IMG/VR virus record: IMGVR_UViG_3300037070_004620
Span: 1-28,678 of that record
From: a virus
Length of the DNA: 28,678 nt
Reading direction: 5' to 3' (one strand)
Part shown: positions 22,924 to 28,501 of the stretch, in pieces
Layout of the letters: every line of letters starts with the position of its first letter
Numbering within the stretch: position 1 is the stretch's first letter
Notes under the pieces: model-generated
Databases searched by the model: none
Seen by the model: the letters and a program-made list of their open reading frames with translations, nothing else
What the model was told of the DNA's origin: nothing
Translations under genes and position numbers: made by a program

Positions 22924-23634
22924 ATGAACGAATTTATAGCCAAATTAATAAAATCACTCGCACCTGTCTCTAAGGTCACCAACGACTTTAAACAGGAACG
23001 AGCCAACGCCATGCCCATGCAGATGGGTGCTCCTGCTCAGGGAGCTTTTGATGATGTCCAGAGAGTCGGAGCTGAGGACTATCCCGCATCAACCGCGCAA
23101 CCTATCGCGCAATCCCCTCAAGCTTCACCTCAGGCTATGGCTCAAGCTATCTGGAGAGCTAAATACCAGGACATCTGGGAGAGGGAATTCAAGAAACGTG
23201 GGTTACCTCCTGAGGCTATCAAGCTCCTTGTAATGAGTGAGAACGGTCAGGAAAACCCAGGCTTGGAAATGCCAAATGTCGACAAGAAGACAGGCAAAGT
23301 CAACAGTGTTGACGTGGGACTGGGACAGGTTAATGTCGATCCTAACAACCGAGCTGAAATAGAACGCCTCAAAAATCCAGACTACAACGTCTCCAGATCA
23401 GCTGATATCTATCAAGGCAGACTCAAGAACCTAGAAGACCCACTCCTAGCCTTCGCTTCCTACAACAAAGGAGCTGGGGGGGCTGTTTTAGACCCTGAGG
23501 GCTCACTAAAACGGGCCACCGATCTGTACAACCATGCTGGGGTACCAATCCCTGAAAATGATTTTAAGAAAGACCCGTCAGGCTATGTCAAAAAGAGAAT
23601 GGATATGTACAAAAGTATGGGTCTGTTTAAATGA
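22924..23634 (+). CDS. Lytic transglycosylase (SLT-like), virion or lysis muramidase
   Basis: A 236-residue protein. The N-terminal ~75 residues are a Gln/Ala/Pro-rich arm. Residues ~95-200 show the soluble-lytic-transglycosylase pattern: a likely catalytic Glu in VMSENGQE (E106), GLGQVN (132-137) and AFASYNKGAGG (176-186). It cleaves peptidoglycan glycan strands. Its place after the ejection-protein candidates suggests a virion-borne enzyme used at entry, although the holin and endolysin genes also follow. A TTG at 22915 is in frame, but ATG 22924 is preferred. Neither has a ribosome site, and the region 22896-22923 is AT-rich and could hold promoters for both directions. Confidence 0.75.
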   Translation: MNEFIAKLIKSLAPVSKVTNDFKQERANAMPMQMGAPAQGAFDDVQRVGAEDYPASTAQPIAQSPQASPQAMAQAIWRAKYQDIWEREFKKRGLPPEAIKLLVMSENGQENPGLEMPNVDKKTGKVNSVDVGLGQVNVDPNNRAEIERLKNPDYNVSRSADIYQGRLKNLEDPLLAFASYNKGAGGAVLDPEGSLKRATDLYNHAGVPIPENDFKKDPSGYVKKRMDMYKSMGLFK

Positions 23635-24041
23635 ACGAGACAATATCAATTATCAGCTTAGCAGGAATAGGAGTACTGGCCTTCTCAATGTTTTACAACA
23701 ACTGGAGAAGCGGTAAGGACAAGGTTGGAACTGAAGTATTAGCTCTATACAAAGAACAGATAACCGCTTTAGAGGCCGACGTTCTGAGGGGGCGTGATAA
23801 AGGTCATGAATTGGGAAACCAACTTCAATTACTAACCCTGGAAGTGGGTAAGCTACAAGGAGAAATAGCAGCCAGAGATAAACAGATAGCTGAATACAGA
23901 GAGATCTTCCAGAACAGAGATCCTCAATTACAAGAGATATTGAGGGAAATCAGAGACTTTATGGCATCCCTGGATGCTAAGACAGATAGAAACGAAAGAA
24001 GAAATAATAGGAAAGATAAAGAGGAGGAGGCTAGTAAATGA
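23631..24041 (+). CDS. Membrane-anchored coiled-coil protein, spanin- or holin-accessory-like
   Basis: A 136-residue protein with an N-terminal transmembrane segment (ISIISLAGIGVLAFSMFY), then a long coiled coil (EQITALEADVLRGRDKG, LTLEVGKLQGEIAARDKQIA) and a charged Lys/Arg/Glu tail. It overlaps the transglycosylase by 4 bases and the endolysin start by 4 bases, so it is in the lysis operon. An inner-membrane spanin-like or holin-regulating role fits the layout, but this topology is shared by many phage proteins. Confidence 0.65.
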   Translation: MNETISIISLAGIGVLAFSMFYNNWRSGKDKVGTEVLALYKEQITALEADVLRGRDKGHELGNQLQLLTLEVGKLQGEIAARDKQIAEYREIFQNRDPQLQEILREIRDFMASLDAKTDRNERRNNRKDKEEEASK

Positions 24042-24727
24042 CATTTGATGAGTTCTTAAACAAATATAATGGTAAGGGTATCGACTTTGATAAATACTAC
24101 GGATTTCAATGTATGGATCTCTACCAGCAGTATAACCAGGAAGTGGTAGGTGGTAACTATGTGCCTCAACCCGCTGCTGCCGATGTCTGGAACAGCTACC
24201 CGAAAGACCATTACGAGAAGATAGCCAACGGCCCGTACAACTTCCCTGAGAAGGGTGACATCGTCATCTGGAAGAAAGCTTCCTCTCTACCCTATGGTCA
24301 CATCGCCGTGGCTGTATCGGCTAATCAGGACACCTTTACTTCTTTTGATCAGAACTGGCCCACAGGCTCGATCTGCCACCACCAGCTCCACAACTACACC
24401 AACGTAGCAGGCTGGCTCAGACCGAAGAAACCAGTGGTAGCTCCTCCACCACCGCCTCCAGCTCCCTATAACCCCAACCTATTAAATGACGATGAAGTCG
24501 AGCTGGTACGGAAGATCGAAGCCTACAGAAGCACAAACCCTGAGGGTGGGCAGGAATCTTCGCTGCCTGCTTTTGGGGATCGCCTAATCCTCCATGATGG
24601 TAACTACTACGCTTTAGGCAGAACCGTTGTCGAGATGGTCAACGCAACCAAGGTTGAGGTAGCAGAACCAACCTTTACCAACCCATTAGCCAAACTTTTG
24701 TACCAAGCTGCCAAGCAGCTAGGCTAG
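24038..24727 (+). CDS. CHAP-domain endolysin
   Basis: A 229-residue two-domain lysin. Residues ~1-128 are a CHAP (cysteine/histidine amidohydrolase or peptidase) domain. The catalytic Cys is in FQCMD (C25), the His in YGHIAV (H88), and the polar third residue is in FDQNW (D104 or N106). A Pro-rich linker (132-143) leads to a ~85-residue C-terminal region (ALGRTVVEMVNATKVEV) that is probably a cell-wall-binding or oligomerisation domain. There is no signal peptide, so release depends on a holin, with candidates directly downstream. Start ATG 24038 follows GAGGAGG and overlaps the upstream stop. Confidence 0.85.
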   Translation: MTFDEFLNKYNGKGIDFDKYYGFQCMDLYQQYNQEVVGGNYVPQPAAADVWNSYPKDHYEKIANGPYNFPEKGDIVIWKKASSLPYGHIAVAVSANQDTFTSFDQNWPTGSICHHQLHNYTNVAGWLRPKKPVVAPPPPPPAPYNPNLLNDDEVELVRKIEAYRSTNPEGGQESSLPAFGDRLILHDGNYYALGRTVVEMVNATKVEVAEPTFTNPLAKLLYQAAKQLG

Positions 24728-24737
24728 GTTTGGGGTG

Positions 24738-24896
24738 ATGAAATGGAACGTAACAATCCAGAAGATGGGACGTGACCTGACAGGGTTCTATACCACTGTG
24801 CCTAAGAACAAAGTGGAGCGTAGAGCCTGGATGTTGGTTTGTACAACCAGCATAGTCAGCATTTCAGTCATTCTTGTGTGTTTATTAACTAAATGA
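24738..24896 (+). CDS. Small single-pass membrane protein in lysis block
   Basis: ATG 24738 opens a 52-residue frame starting MKWNVTIQKMGRDLTG, then a basic patch (KNKVERRAW) and a C-terminal transmembrane segment (MLVCTTSIVSISVILVCLL). The stop is at 24894-24896. GGGGTG directly precedes the ATG. The basic patch before the membrane span suggests an N-in, C-out topology. It may be a small holin, antiholin or pinholin-type protein. No family recognised. Confidence 0.6.
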   Translation: MKWNVTIQKMGRDLTGFYTTVPKNKVERRAWMLVCTTSIVSISVILVCLLTK

Positions 24897-24916
24897 AAGT
24901 GAGGTGATTTTAAAAA

Positions 24917-25102
24917 ATGTTATCAGGAACAAATTTAATAGGAGTATTAGTACAGCTTGTAATAGCAGGAATTATCCTTTACGGGGTATACCTGTTTCTC
25001 AATATGCTCAATCTACCACAACCGATAAGAACAATCATCATGTTAGTAATTGCAGTTATCGGATTAGTGTTTCTCGCAGGTTTATTTGGTGTGAGAGTAT
25101 AA
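24917..25102 (+). CDS. Two-TM holin-like protein, copy A
   Basis: A 61-residue protein with two hydrophobic segments (LIGVLVQLVIAGIILYGVYL and TIIMLVIAVIGLVFLAGLFG) joined by a short NMLNLPQPIR loop. The length and topology are typical of class II holins and of small membrane proteins in phage lysis blocks. A very strong ribosome site (GTGAGGTGATTTT) precedes ATG 24917, and the same GAGGTGATTTT is repeated before the next gene. Holin function is inferred from location. Confidence 0.65.
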   Translation: MLSGTNLIGVLVQLVIAGIILYGVYLFLNMLNLPQPIRTIIMLVIAVIGLVFLAGLFGVRV

Positions 25103-25121
25103 AAGAAATGAGGTGATTTTT

Positions 25122-25382
25122 ATGGAACTACCAAGTCAAGACTCGGCAACGGGTCGATCATTAAAAGCAGGGTCTTATGCAGCCATTAGCGCTGTTAGTG
25201 TGTTTTTTCTCGGATTAGTTACAGTCGTTAATACAATACCTGGATGCTCAGAAGCTGTATTCAATTATGTGTACAGCCACGTCTATGAACTCATACTAGC
25301 TATTGGGCTTGCCGTTGGCGTACCAGCAGGTGCCATGAGCTTCTTAGTCAATTTTACAAGGAAAGGGGTAAAGAACTATTAA
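25122..25382 (+). CDS. Two-TM holin-like protein, copy B
   Basis: An 86-residue protein. A polar head (MELPSQDSATGRSLKAGSY) is followed by two likely transmembrane segments (AAISAVSVFFLGLVTVVNTI and LILAIGLAVGVPAGAMSFLV) and a basic C-terminus (TRKGVKNY). This layout is that of a holin. TTG 25113 is in frame, but ATG 25122 lies at the right distance from GAGGTGAT. Together with the preceding genes it gives three consecutive small membrane proteins after the endolysin, probably a holin/antiholin group. Confidence 0.7.
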   Translation: MELPSQDSATGRSLKAGSYAAISAVSVFFLGLVTVVNTIPGCSEAVFNYVYSHVYELILAIGLAVGVPAGAMSFLVNFTRKGVKNY

Positions 25383-25419
25383 AGAGGTAGGCCGTTATGA
25401 TACGGAACTCCATCAGTTT

Positions 25420-25635
25420 GTGGAGGAAGCTCAGCCTGTGAATATGAACAGGCTCCTTTTCCAACGCTGGTTAGTTCAAAACGGTCGTGGTGAGCATTTC
25501 CCAGAGAGCCGTCCAGTGGGTGAGCTTGCTATGGCTATGGTGCTCAAATCCAATAAGCCGATTGAAGATGCAGTCAGGGATGCTATGAGACCCAGGTCAG
25601 TGAGAGAGCAGGTGGAGCGCACAGGAGACTATTAA
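25420..25635 (+). CDS. Hypothetical protein near the end of the plus-strand operon
   Basis: A 71-residue reading from GTG 25420. It is helical and mixed-charge (NMNRLLFQRWLVQNGRGEHF, AMAMVLKSNKPIEDAVRD) with an Arg-rich end. No ribosome site precedes this GTG. The frame is open upstream through a plausible coding stretch (KEVGRYDTELHQFVEEA) to ATT 25378, which is correctly spaced from GAAAGGGG (25361-25368), so the true start may be at ATT 25378, giving 85 residues. ATG 25444 is a third option. Family unknown. Confidence 0.6.
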   Translation: MEEAQPVNMNRLLFQRWLVQNGRGEHFPESRPVGELAMAMVLKSNKPIEDAVRDAMRPRSVREQVERTGDY

Positions 25636-25866
25636 ATGGAACGAAATCAGATCAGACCCAGCGGTTATGAACAACGAGCAAGAGCTATCAAAATGGCTAA
25701 CGTTATGGAACGTGAACTTCAAAGGGAACGCAACAAAATGATGGCTGGCCTCCGCTCGGAGATTGGAGTTTCGGTGCTGTGGCGAAATGGTAGGATTATT
25801 ACTCACAGGCTGTTGTCCTCAGAGGAACCTAAAAATCAGCCTCCTTACGAGCTTCTTCTCCAGTAA
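25636..25866 (+). CDS. Hypothetical basic protein, last plus-strand gene
   Basis: A 76-residue protein starting immediately after the upstream stop, with AGGAGA as ribosome site. The first 50 residues are a strongly charged helix (ERELQRERNKMMAGLRSEI), followed by a beta hairpin (VSVLWRNGRIITHRLL) and a Pro-rich end. Its last 38 bases overlap, tail to tail, the convergent ArdC-like gene. No terminator is visible between them, so antisense overlap of the two transcripts is likely. Function unknown. Confidence 0.6.
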   Translation: MERNQIRPSGYEQRARAIKMANVMERELQRERNKMMAGLRSEIGVSVLWRNGRIITHRLLSSEEPKNQPPYELLLQ

Positions 25867-26650
25867 GCTTATCAATCATTATTCCACTAACCCGTTGGAT
25901 CTGTCCCAGAGCTGCCCGTAGGACGTTCTTATCCTGAGCCCACGTACTGATGTACGGAAACGACCTCTCCCCCGAATCCAACCCAAACCGTCTCAGCACT
26001 ACATAGGCTACTCCCTCGGCCTCAGTCTCGGTAGCTGGGCCTGATTGCTCGTGGTTGGCGTAGAAATGTCCGATTTCGTGAGCTAGGGTTTTGGTAGCTT
26101 GGAGCTGTGAGACACCATCCCTGACAACGATCCTCTTAGTAGGACGATCCAAGAAACCCATCACCGAGGGCCGCAGATCCAGCATCGGGTCAGTTCTCGA
26201 CACCGACAACCCCTCACTCCCAGCCAGGTCGTTCATCCTGCCATAGAGCTCCCCTCCAGCCTCGGAGTCCAGTACAGGAACAGGGATAGTCGGCAGGTCC
26301 TCCCCCTCAGTTTGTTCCTGAGCAAATACAGATACAGCTCTGAACCCACTGACTCGGTAGCCATCCTCACCAGTCTCCTCATCGGTAAACTTCCGCTTCA
26401 TGGGGGCTAGGATACGGATGGACTTCTCCCCCTTCCTGACGAAACGATTCATCTGCTGCCAAGATCGGTATCCAGCTACACGAGAAGCCTCAGGGTACTG
26501 GGCCATAATAAGCAAAACATTATTGAAACTATATTGGTGGAACCTGGCTTGATAATCCAGATACTGGCGGAAAGTGTCACTGTCCTGAATCTCTGAAACT
26601 TTGGACTCTAGGGTTTTAAGGGCTGTAGCAACATGATCGGTTTCCTTCAT
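25829..26650 (-). CDS. ArdC-like antirestriction protein with zinc metalloprotease domain
   Basis: A 273-residue protein. Residues ~20-110 match the ArdC N-terminal domain (SFNNVLLIMAQYPEASRVAG, then SWQQMNRFVRKGEKSIRIL), a single-stranded-DNA-binding antirestriction module. Residues ~185-250 carry the zinc-peptidase motif LAHEIGHF (H191, E192, H195) with a third-ligand segment ETEAEGVAY near 208-216. ArdC of conjugative plasmids protects incoming DNA from restriction; the same role at phage entry is likely. It is the last gene of the minus-strand block and starts behind element copy 26648-26662 instead of a Shine-Dalgarno. Zinc dependence is inferred from the motif. Confidence 0.8.
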   Translation of the reverse strand: MKETDHVATALKTLESKVSEIQDSDTFRQYLDYQARFHQYSFNNVLLIMAQYPEASRVAGYRSWQQMNRFVRKGEKSIRILAPMKRKFTDEETGEDGYRVSGFRAVSVFAQEQTEGEDLPTIPVPVLDSEAGGELYGRMNDLAGSEGLSVSRTDPMLDLRPSVMGFLDRPTKRIVVRDGVSQLQATKTLAHEIGHFYANHEQSGPATETEAEGVAYVVLRRFGLDSGERSFPYISTWAQDKNVLRAALGQIQRVSGIMIDKLTGEEARKEADF

Positions 26651-26708
26651 CTTTGGACGTTTCTTTCATCTCCTCAACTTTGGTGAGGTAGACTGTTGAT
26701 CTCTTCAT
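26616..26708 (-). CDS. Tiny ORF overlapping the ArdC start
   Basis: ATG 26708 opens a 30-residue frame (MKRSTVYLTKVEEMKETS, then KDEGNRSCCYSP) preceded by a full copy of the start-associated element. It runs 35 bases into the ArdC-like gene in another frame and contains the next element copy in its own codons. The well-placed element is the main reason to report it. It may be a leader peptide coupling translation to ArdC rather than a functional protein. Confidence 0.4.
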   Translation of the reverse strand: MKRSTVYLTKVEEMKETSKDEGNRSCCYSP

Positions 26709-26718
26709 CTTTGGACGT

Positions 26719-26883
26719 TTATATAAATACTTTAAATTCTTCTTCTGTTGCTTCTCTGTCTAATAATGACTTGAATAAATCATAAAACATAAAGGTGTTA
26801 ATGCCACAATCCTCTTGTTTACATTGCTCCTTATGTTCTTTTACCAGTTGTAAAAGCATCATTGCTAAATGTTCATTCTTCAT
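26719..26883 (-). CDS. Small helical acidic protein (54 aa)
   Basis: ATG 26883 opens a 54-residue frame (MKNEHLAMMLLQLVKEHKEQ, later FMFYDLFKSLLDREATEEEF). It appears fully helical and amphipathic, with two Cys. It starts two bases after a variant element (AGGTCCA), and its stop TAA lies in the next element copy. Family unknown; a small early-phage regulatory or host-takeover protein is plausible only by context. Confidence 0.6.
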   Translation of the reverse strand: MKNEHLAMMLLQLVKEHKEQCKQEDCGINTFMFYDLFKSLLDREATEEEFKVFI

Positions 26884-26888
26884 TGGAC

Positions 26889-27029
26889 CTATCTAATAGG
26901 AGCCTCTAATGTGGTTGGTTTCTTGTGACCACAGACTCTTCTACCCATCATTTTGATACTTGAGGGCATACAGCCTAAACAAGTCCAAACAGCCATAATT
27001 GCTCCTGTTCTTAGTTTCTGTTTTTTCAT
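26889..27029 (-). CDS. Small basic Cys-containing protein (46 aa)
   Basis: ATG 27029 opens a 46-residue frame starting MKKQKLRTGAIMAVW, with TCLGC, later RRVCGHKK, so a single small zinc site (CxxC plus CxH) is possible. It begins directly after element copy 27027-27041 (AACGTCCG). The stop TAG overlaps the next, variant element. No family recognised. Confidence 0.55.
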   Translation of the reverse strand: MKKQKLRTGAIMAVWTCLGCMPSSIKMMGRRVCGHKKPTTLEAPIR

Positions 27030-27036
27030 CGGACGT

Positions 27037-27225
27037 TTATGTTATTTTCAATACCAGATACTTCACTGCTTCAATTAAACTACCAAACATATTTTGACGA
27101 ACCTCAGAAATTAGGACTTCTTGTACTTCAGAAATCTTACTCCCATCCTTTTCATCGTAATATCTTGTTTCATACTCACGTATGATGATATCCACTTCAA
27201 TTCTTTTACTGTTTGTTATTGCCAT
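27037..27225 (-). CDS. Small hypothetical protein (62 aa)
   Basis: The frame is open from 27261, but the element variant ACATCCAAA directly precedes ATG 27225, so I choose that start. The product begins MAITNSKRIEVDIIIREYET, then an acidic stretch and a helix ending in FGSLIEAVKYLVLKIT. It reads as a small beta-alpha domain. The stop is part of the next element copy. It overlaps the upstream 40-aa membrane gene by 20 bases. Confidence 0.6.
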   Translation of the reverse strand: MAITNSKRIEVDIIIREYETRYYDEKDGSKISEVQEVLISEVRQNMFGSLIEAVKYLVLKIT

Positions 27226-27328
27226 TTTGGATGTTCCTAACAACCATTTCAAGCAATGCAATTAACCCAACAGTAGCAAAAGGACTCATAATAGTAATGA
27301 TGACAATATAGGTTTGCTCGTTATTCAT
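27206..27328 (-). CDS. Small membrane protein (40 aa)
   Basis: ATG 27328 opens a 40-residue frame (MNNEQTYIVIITIMSPFATV, then GLIALLEMVVRN) with one transmembrane helix and a short polar tail. Unlike its neighbours it has a purine-rich ribosome-site candidate (AAAAAGG) near the ATG, with GGGAGG further up. The element copy between it and the upstream gene (27364-27376) lies 36 bases before the ATG, so this is the one gene in the block where the element is not at the start. Confidence 0.5.
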   Translation of the reverse strand: MNNEQTYIVIITIMSPFATVGLIALLEMVVRNIQNGNNKQ

Positions 27329-27372
27329 TATTCAACCTTTTTCGTGACCTCCCGAATATGGTATTTGGACGT

Positions 27373-27603
27373 TTATATTATTCTCCCCAATTTCACTTCT
27401 AACATTTTGATAAGGTAGCTATCTTTGCAGAAATACCAATACTTCTCGTCGGAATCAAAAGGAACCATACCGTAGTGGGTTTTGATGGTATCCGTACCAA
27501 GAAAATCCGCTAAATCCCTTTCTTGCCTTATAACAGAACCATCAATCGACATATCTAAACGATGTCCGATTTTAGTCCATGTGGTTTTTGGTAATTTCTT
27601 CAT
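27373..27603 (-). CDS. Hypothetical protein (76 aa)
   Basis: ATG 27603 follows an exact element copy (AACGTCCAAAG). The product is basic at the N-terminus (MKKLPKTTWTKIGHRL), with mixed strands and helices (VIRQERDLADFLGTDTIKTH, FDSDEKYWYFCKDSYLIKML). It looks like a compact globular domain but matches no family I know. The stop is fused with the following element copy. Confidence 0.6.
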   Translation of the reverse strand: MKKLPKTTWTKIGHRLDMSIDGSVIRQERDLADFLGTDTIKTHYGMVPFDSDEKYWYFCKDSYLIKMLEVKLGRII

Positions 27604-27612
27604 CTTTGGACG

Positions 27613-27699
27613 TTATTGATTCCTCTTCCAGTTAAGGAATTTGAATATCGAAAACCAAATCAAATTTGCTAGTGTAAATCCTACTAAAAATTCACTCAT
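27613..27699 (-). CDS. Micro membrane protein (28 aa)
   Basis: ATG 27699 opens a 28-residue frame: MSEFLVGFTLANLIWFSI, then FKFLNWKRNQ. It is a single hydrophobic helix with a basic end, the layout of a phage microprotein that inserts in the inner membrane. It is preceded by element AACGTCCA one base before the ATG, and its stop TAA is part of the next copy. The double element context is strong evidence that it is translated. Confidence 0.55.
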   Translation of the reverse strand: MSEFLVGFTLANLIWFSIFKFLNWKRNQ

Positions 27700-27706
27700 T
27701 GGACGT

Positions 27707-27928
27707 TTATTTAAGTTCCTTATATTTTCCAGAATTTATTACTCTAAGTAATTTTCTACATTCTTCAATCAAACCTTTCAGCATTGAATTATCGTCATCT
27801 ATACCATCTGAAGAGATATCATACTGGTTAACTTTTTCTTCGAACCGCTCAAATGCCTCAATAAGAGACTTTTGTTCCTCTCGTATTCGTGTTAGCAATG
27901 CTACTTCTGTTGCTGTTATCTTCTTCAT
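27707..27928 (-). CDS. Coiled-coil hypothetical protein (73 aa)
   Basis: ATG 27928 follows the variant element AGTCCAAAG. The product is helical and charged (LTRIREEQKSLIEAFERFEE, NSMLKGLIEECRKLLRVI), with an acidic DISSDGIDDD loop in the middle. It is probably a two-helix coiled coil that oligomerises. Function unknown. Confidence 0.6.
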   Translation of the reverse strand: MKKITATEVALLTRIREEQKSLIEAFERFEEKVNQYDISSDGIDDDNSMLKGLIEECRKLLRVINSGKYKELK

Positions 27929-27935
27929 CTTTGGA

Positions 27936-28085
27936 CTATTCTTTCACTACCTCTTTCTTAATTACGTTCTTGCACCTATCACACCAGAGATAAGCATACT
28001 CGACTGCTGTTGTGGTTCCAGTCAGTCCAGATGGATACTCCCATGAAGTGTGTAGGAACTGTAATTTGTGGTTGTGTTTCTTCAT
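27936..28085 (-). CDS. Small CxxC protein (49 aa)
   Basis: ATG 28085 opens a 49-residue frame starting MKKHNHKLQFLHTSWEYPSG, with AYLWCDRCKNVI near the end and a Lys/Glu-rich tail. With the N-terminal His residues the CxxC pair could bind one zinc. The element copy AACGTCCA is directly before the ATG, and the stop TAG is embedded in the next, degenerate copy. Unknown family. Confidence 0.6.
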   Translation of the reverse strand: MKKHNHKLQFLHTSWEYPSGLTGTTTAVEYAYLWCDRCKNVIKKEVVKE

Positions 28086-28091
28086 TGGACG

Positions 28092-28229
28092 TTATTGATT
28101 CTTTCTACTACTCCACCAAATAATTATTATAATTCCAATAATCCCTGCTAAAAGGAATAATCCATAGCCAGGGGCATCATAGATGTATGGTTGTGTGTAG
28201 TGTGCTGCTGAGCCTATTCCTGGTATCAT
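28092..28229 (-). CDS. Small membrane protein (45 aa)
   Basis: ATG 28229 overlaps the upstream stop as ATGA and opens a 45-residue frame (MIPGIGSAAHYTQPYIYDAP, then GYGLFLLAGIIGIIIIIWW and SSRKNQ). It has one strong transmembrane helix with a basic cytoplasmic end. It has no element of its own, consistent with translation coupled to the overlapping upstream gene. Its stop is fused with the next element copy. Confidence 0.55.
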   Translation of the reverse strand: MIPGIGSAAHYTQPYIYDAPGYGLFLLAGIIGIIIIIWWSSRKNQ

Positions 28230-28486
28230 TGTTTCTTTCTAATAACTATCTGAATTACTCGTTTCCAACCCCATCGCCACTTCTTTATGTTATCTGGAGC
28301 TATGGGGTCTCGGTTCCAGTGTTTGGTATGGTACAACCAAGGAATCATCAACACGAAATATAGCCATAATCCCTGTAGGTTGATAGCAAATCCCAAAGGC
28401 ATATAAATTGAAAACATACTGCCTTCGTTAAAATTAATCCCCCATTTCCAAACCCATAGGCCTTCCATTAGTTTTTTATGATTCAT
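28226..28486 (-). CDS. Trp-rich membrane protein (86 aa)
   Basis: An 86-residue protein with about ten Trp. MEGLWVWKWGINFNEGSMF leads to two hydrophobic segments (FSIYMPLGFAINLQGLWLYF, then VLMIPWLYH), followed by a basic C-terminal tail (KKWRWGWKRVIQIVIRKKQ). It is a likely inner-membrane protein of the early block. The ATG at 28486 is 4-5 bases from element AACGTCCAAA. Family unknown; superinfection exclusion is only a contextual guess. Confidence 0.6.
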   Translation of the reverse strand: MNHKKLMEGLWVWKWGINFNEGSMFSIYMPLGFAINLQGLWLYFVLMIPWLYHTKHWNRDPIAPDNIKKWRWGWKRVIQIVIRKKQ

Positions 28487-28501
28487 TTTATTTGGACGTT
28501 A

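Larger units (their letters stand above)
26648..28501 (-). repeat. Start-associated element family, 11 copies (core AACGTCCAAAG)
   Basis: Copies, as plus coordinates including the adjacent ATG complement where present: 26648-26662, 26706-26721, 26881-26891, 27027-27040, 27223-27235, 27364-27376 (no adjacent ATG), 27601-27615, 27697-27710, 27926-27940, 28083-28094, 28484-28501. Minus-strand consensus is T-A-A-ACGTCC-A(AAG)-ATG. Four variants are AGGTCCA, ACATCCAAA, AGTCCAAAG and AACGTCCG. In most copies the upstream gene's stop (TAA or TAG) overlaps the first bases. Ten of eleven lie 0-7 bases before a start codon, in the position of a Shine-Dalgarno, which is absent there. Probably a translation or RNA-level control site. 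Confidence 0.75.

Noticed and set aside
26648-28501. The repeated TTTGGACGTT as a CRISPR array or tandem repeat
   Set aside because: Spacing varies from about 45 to 390 bases, the copies are only 10-17 bases long, and their position follows gene starts.
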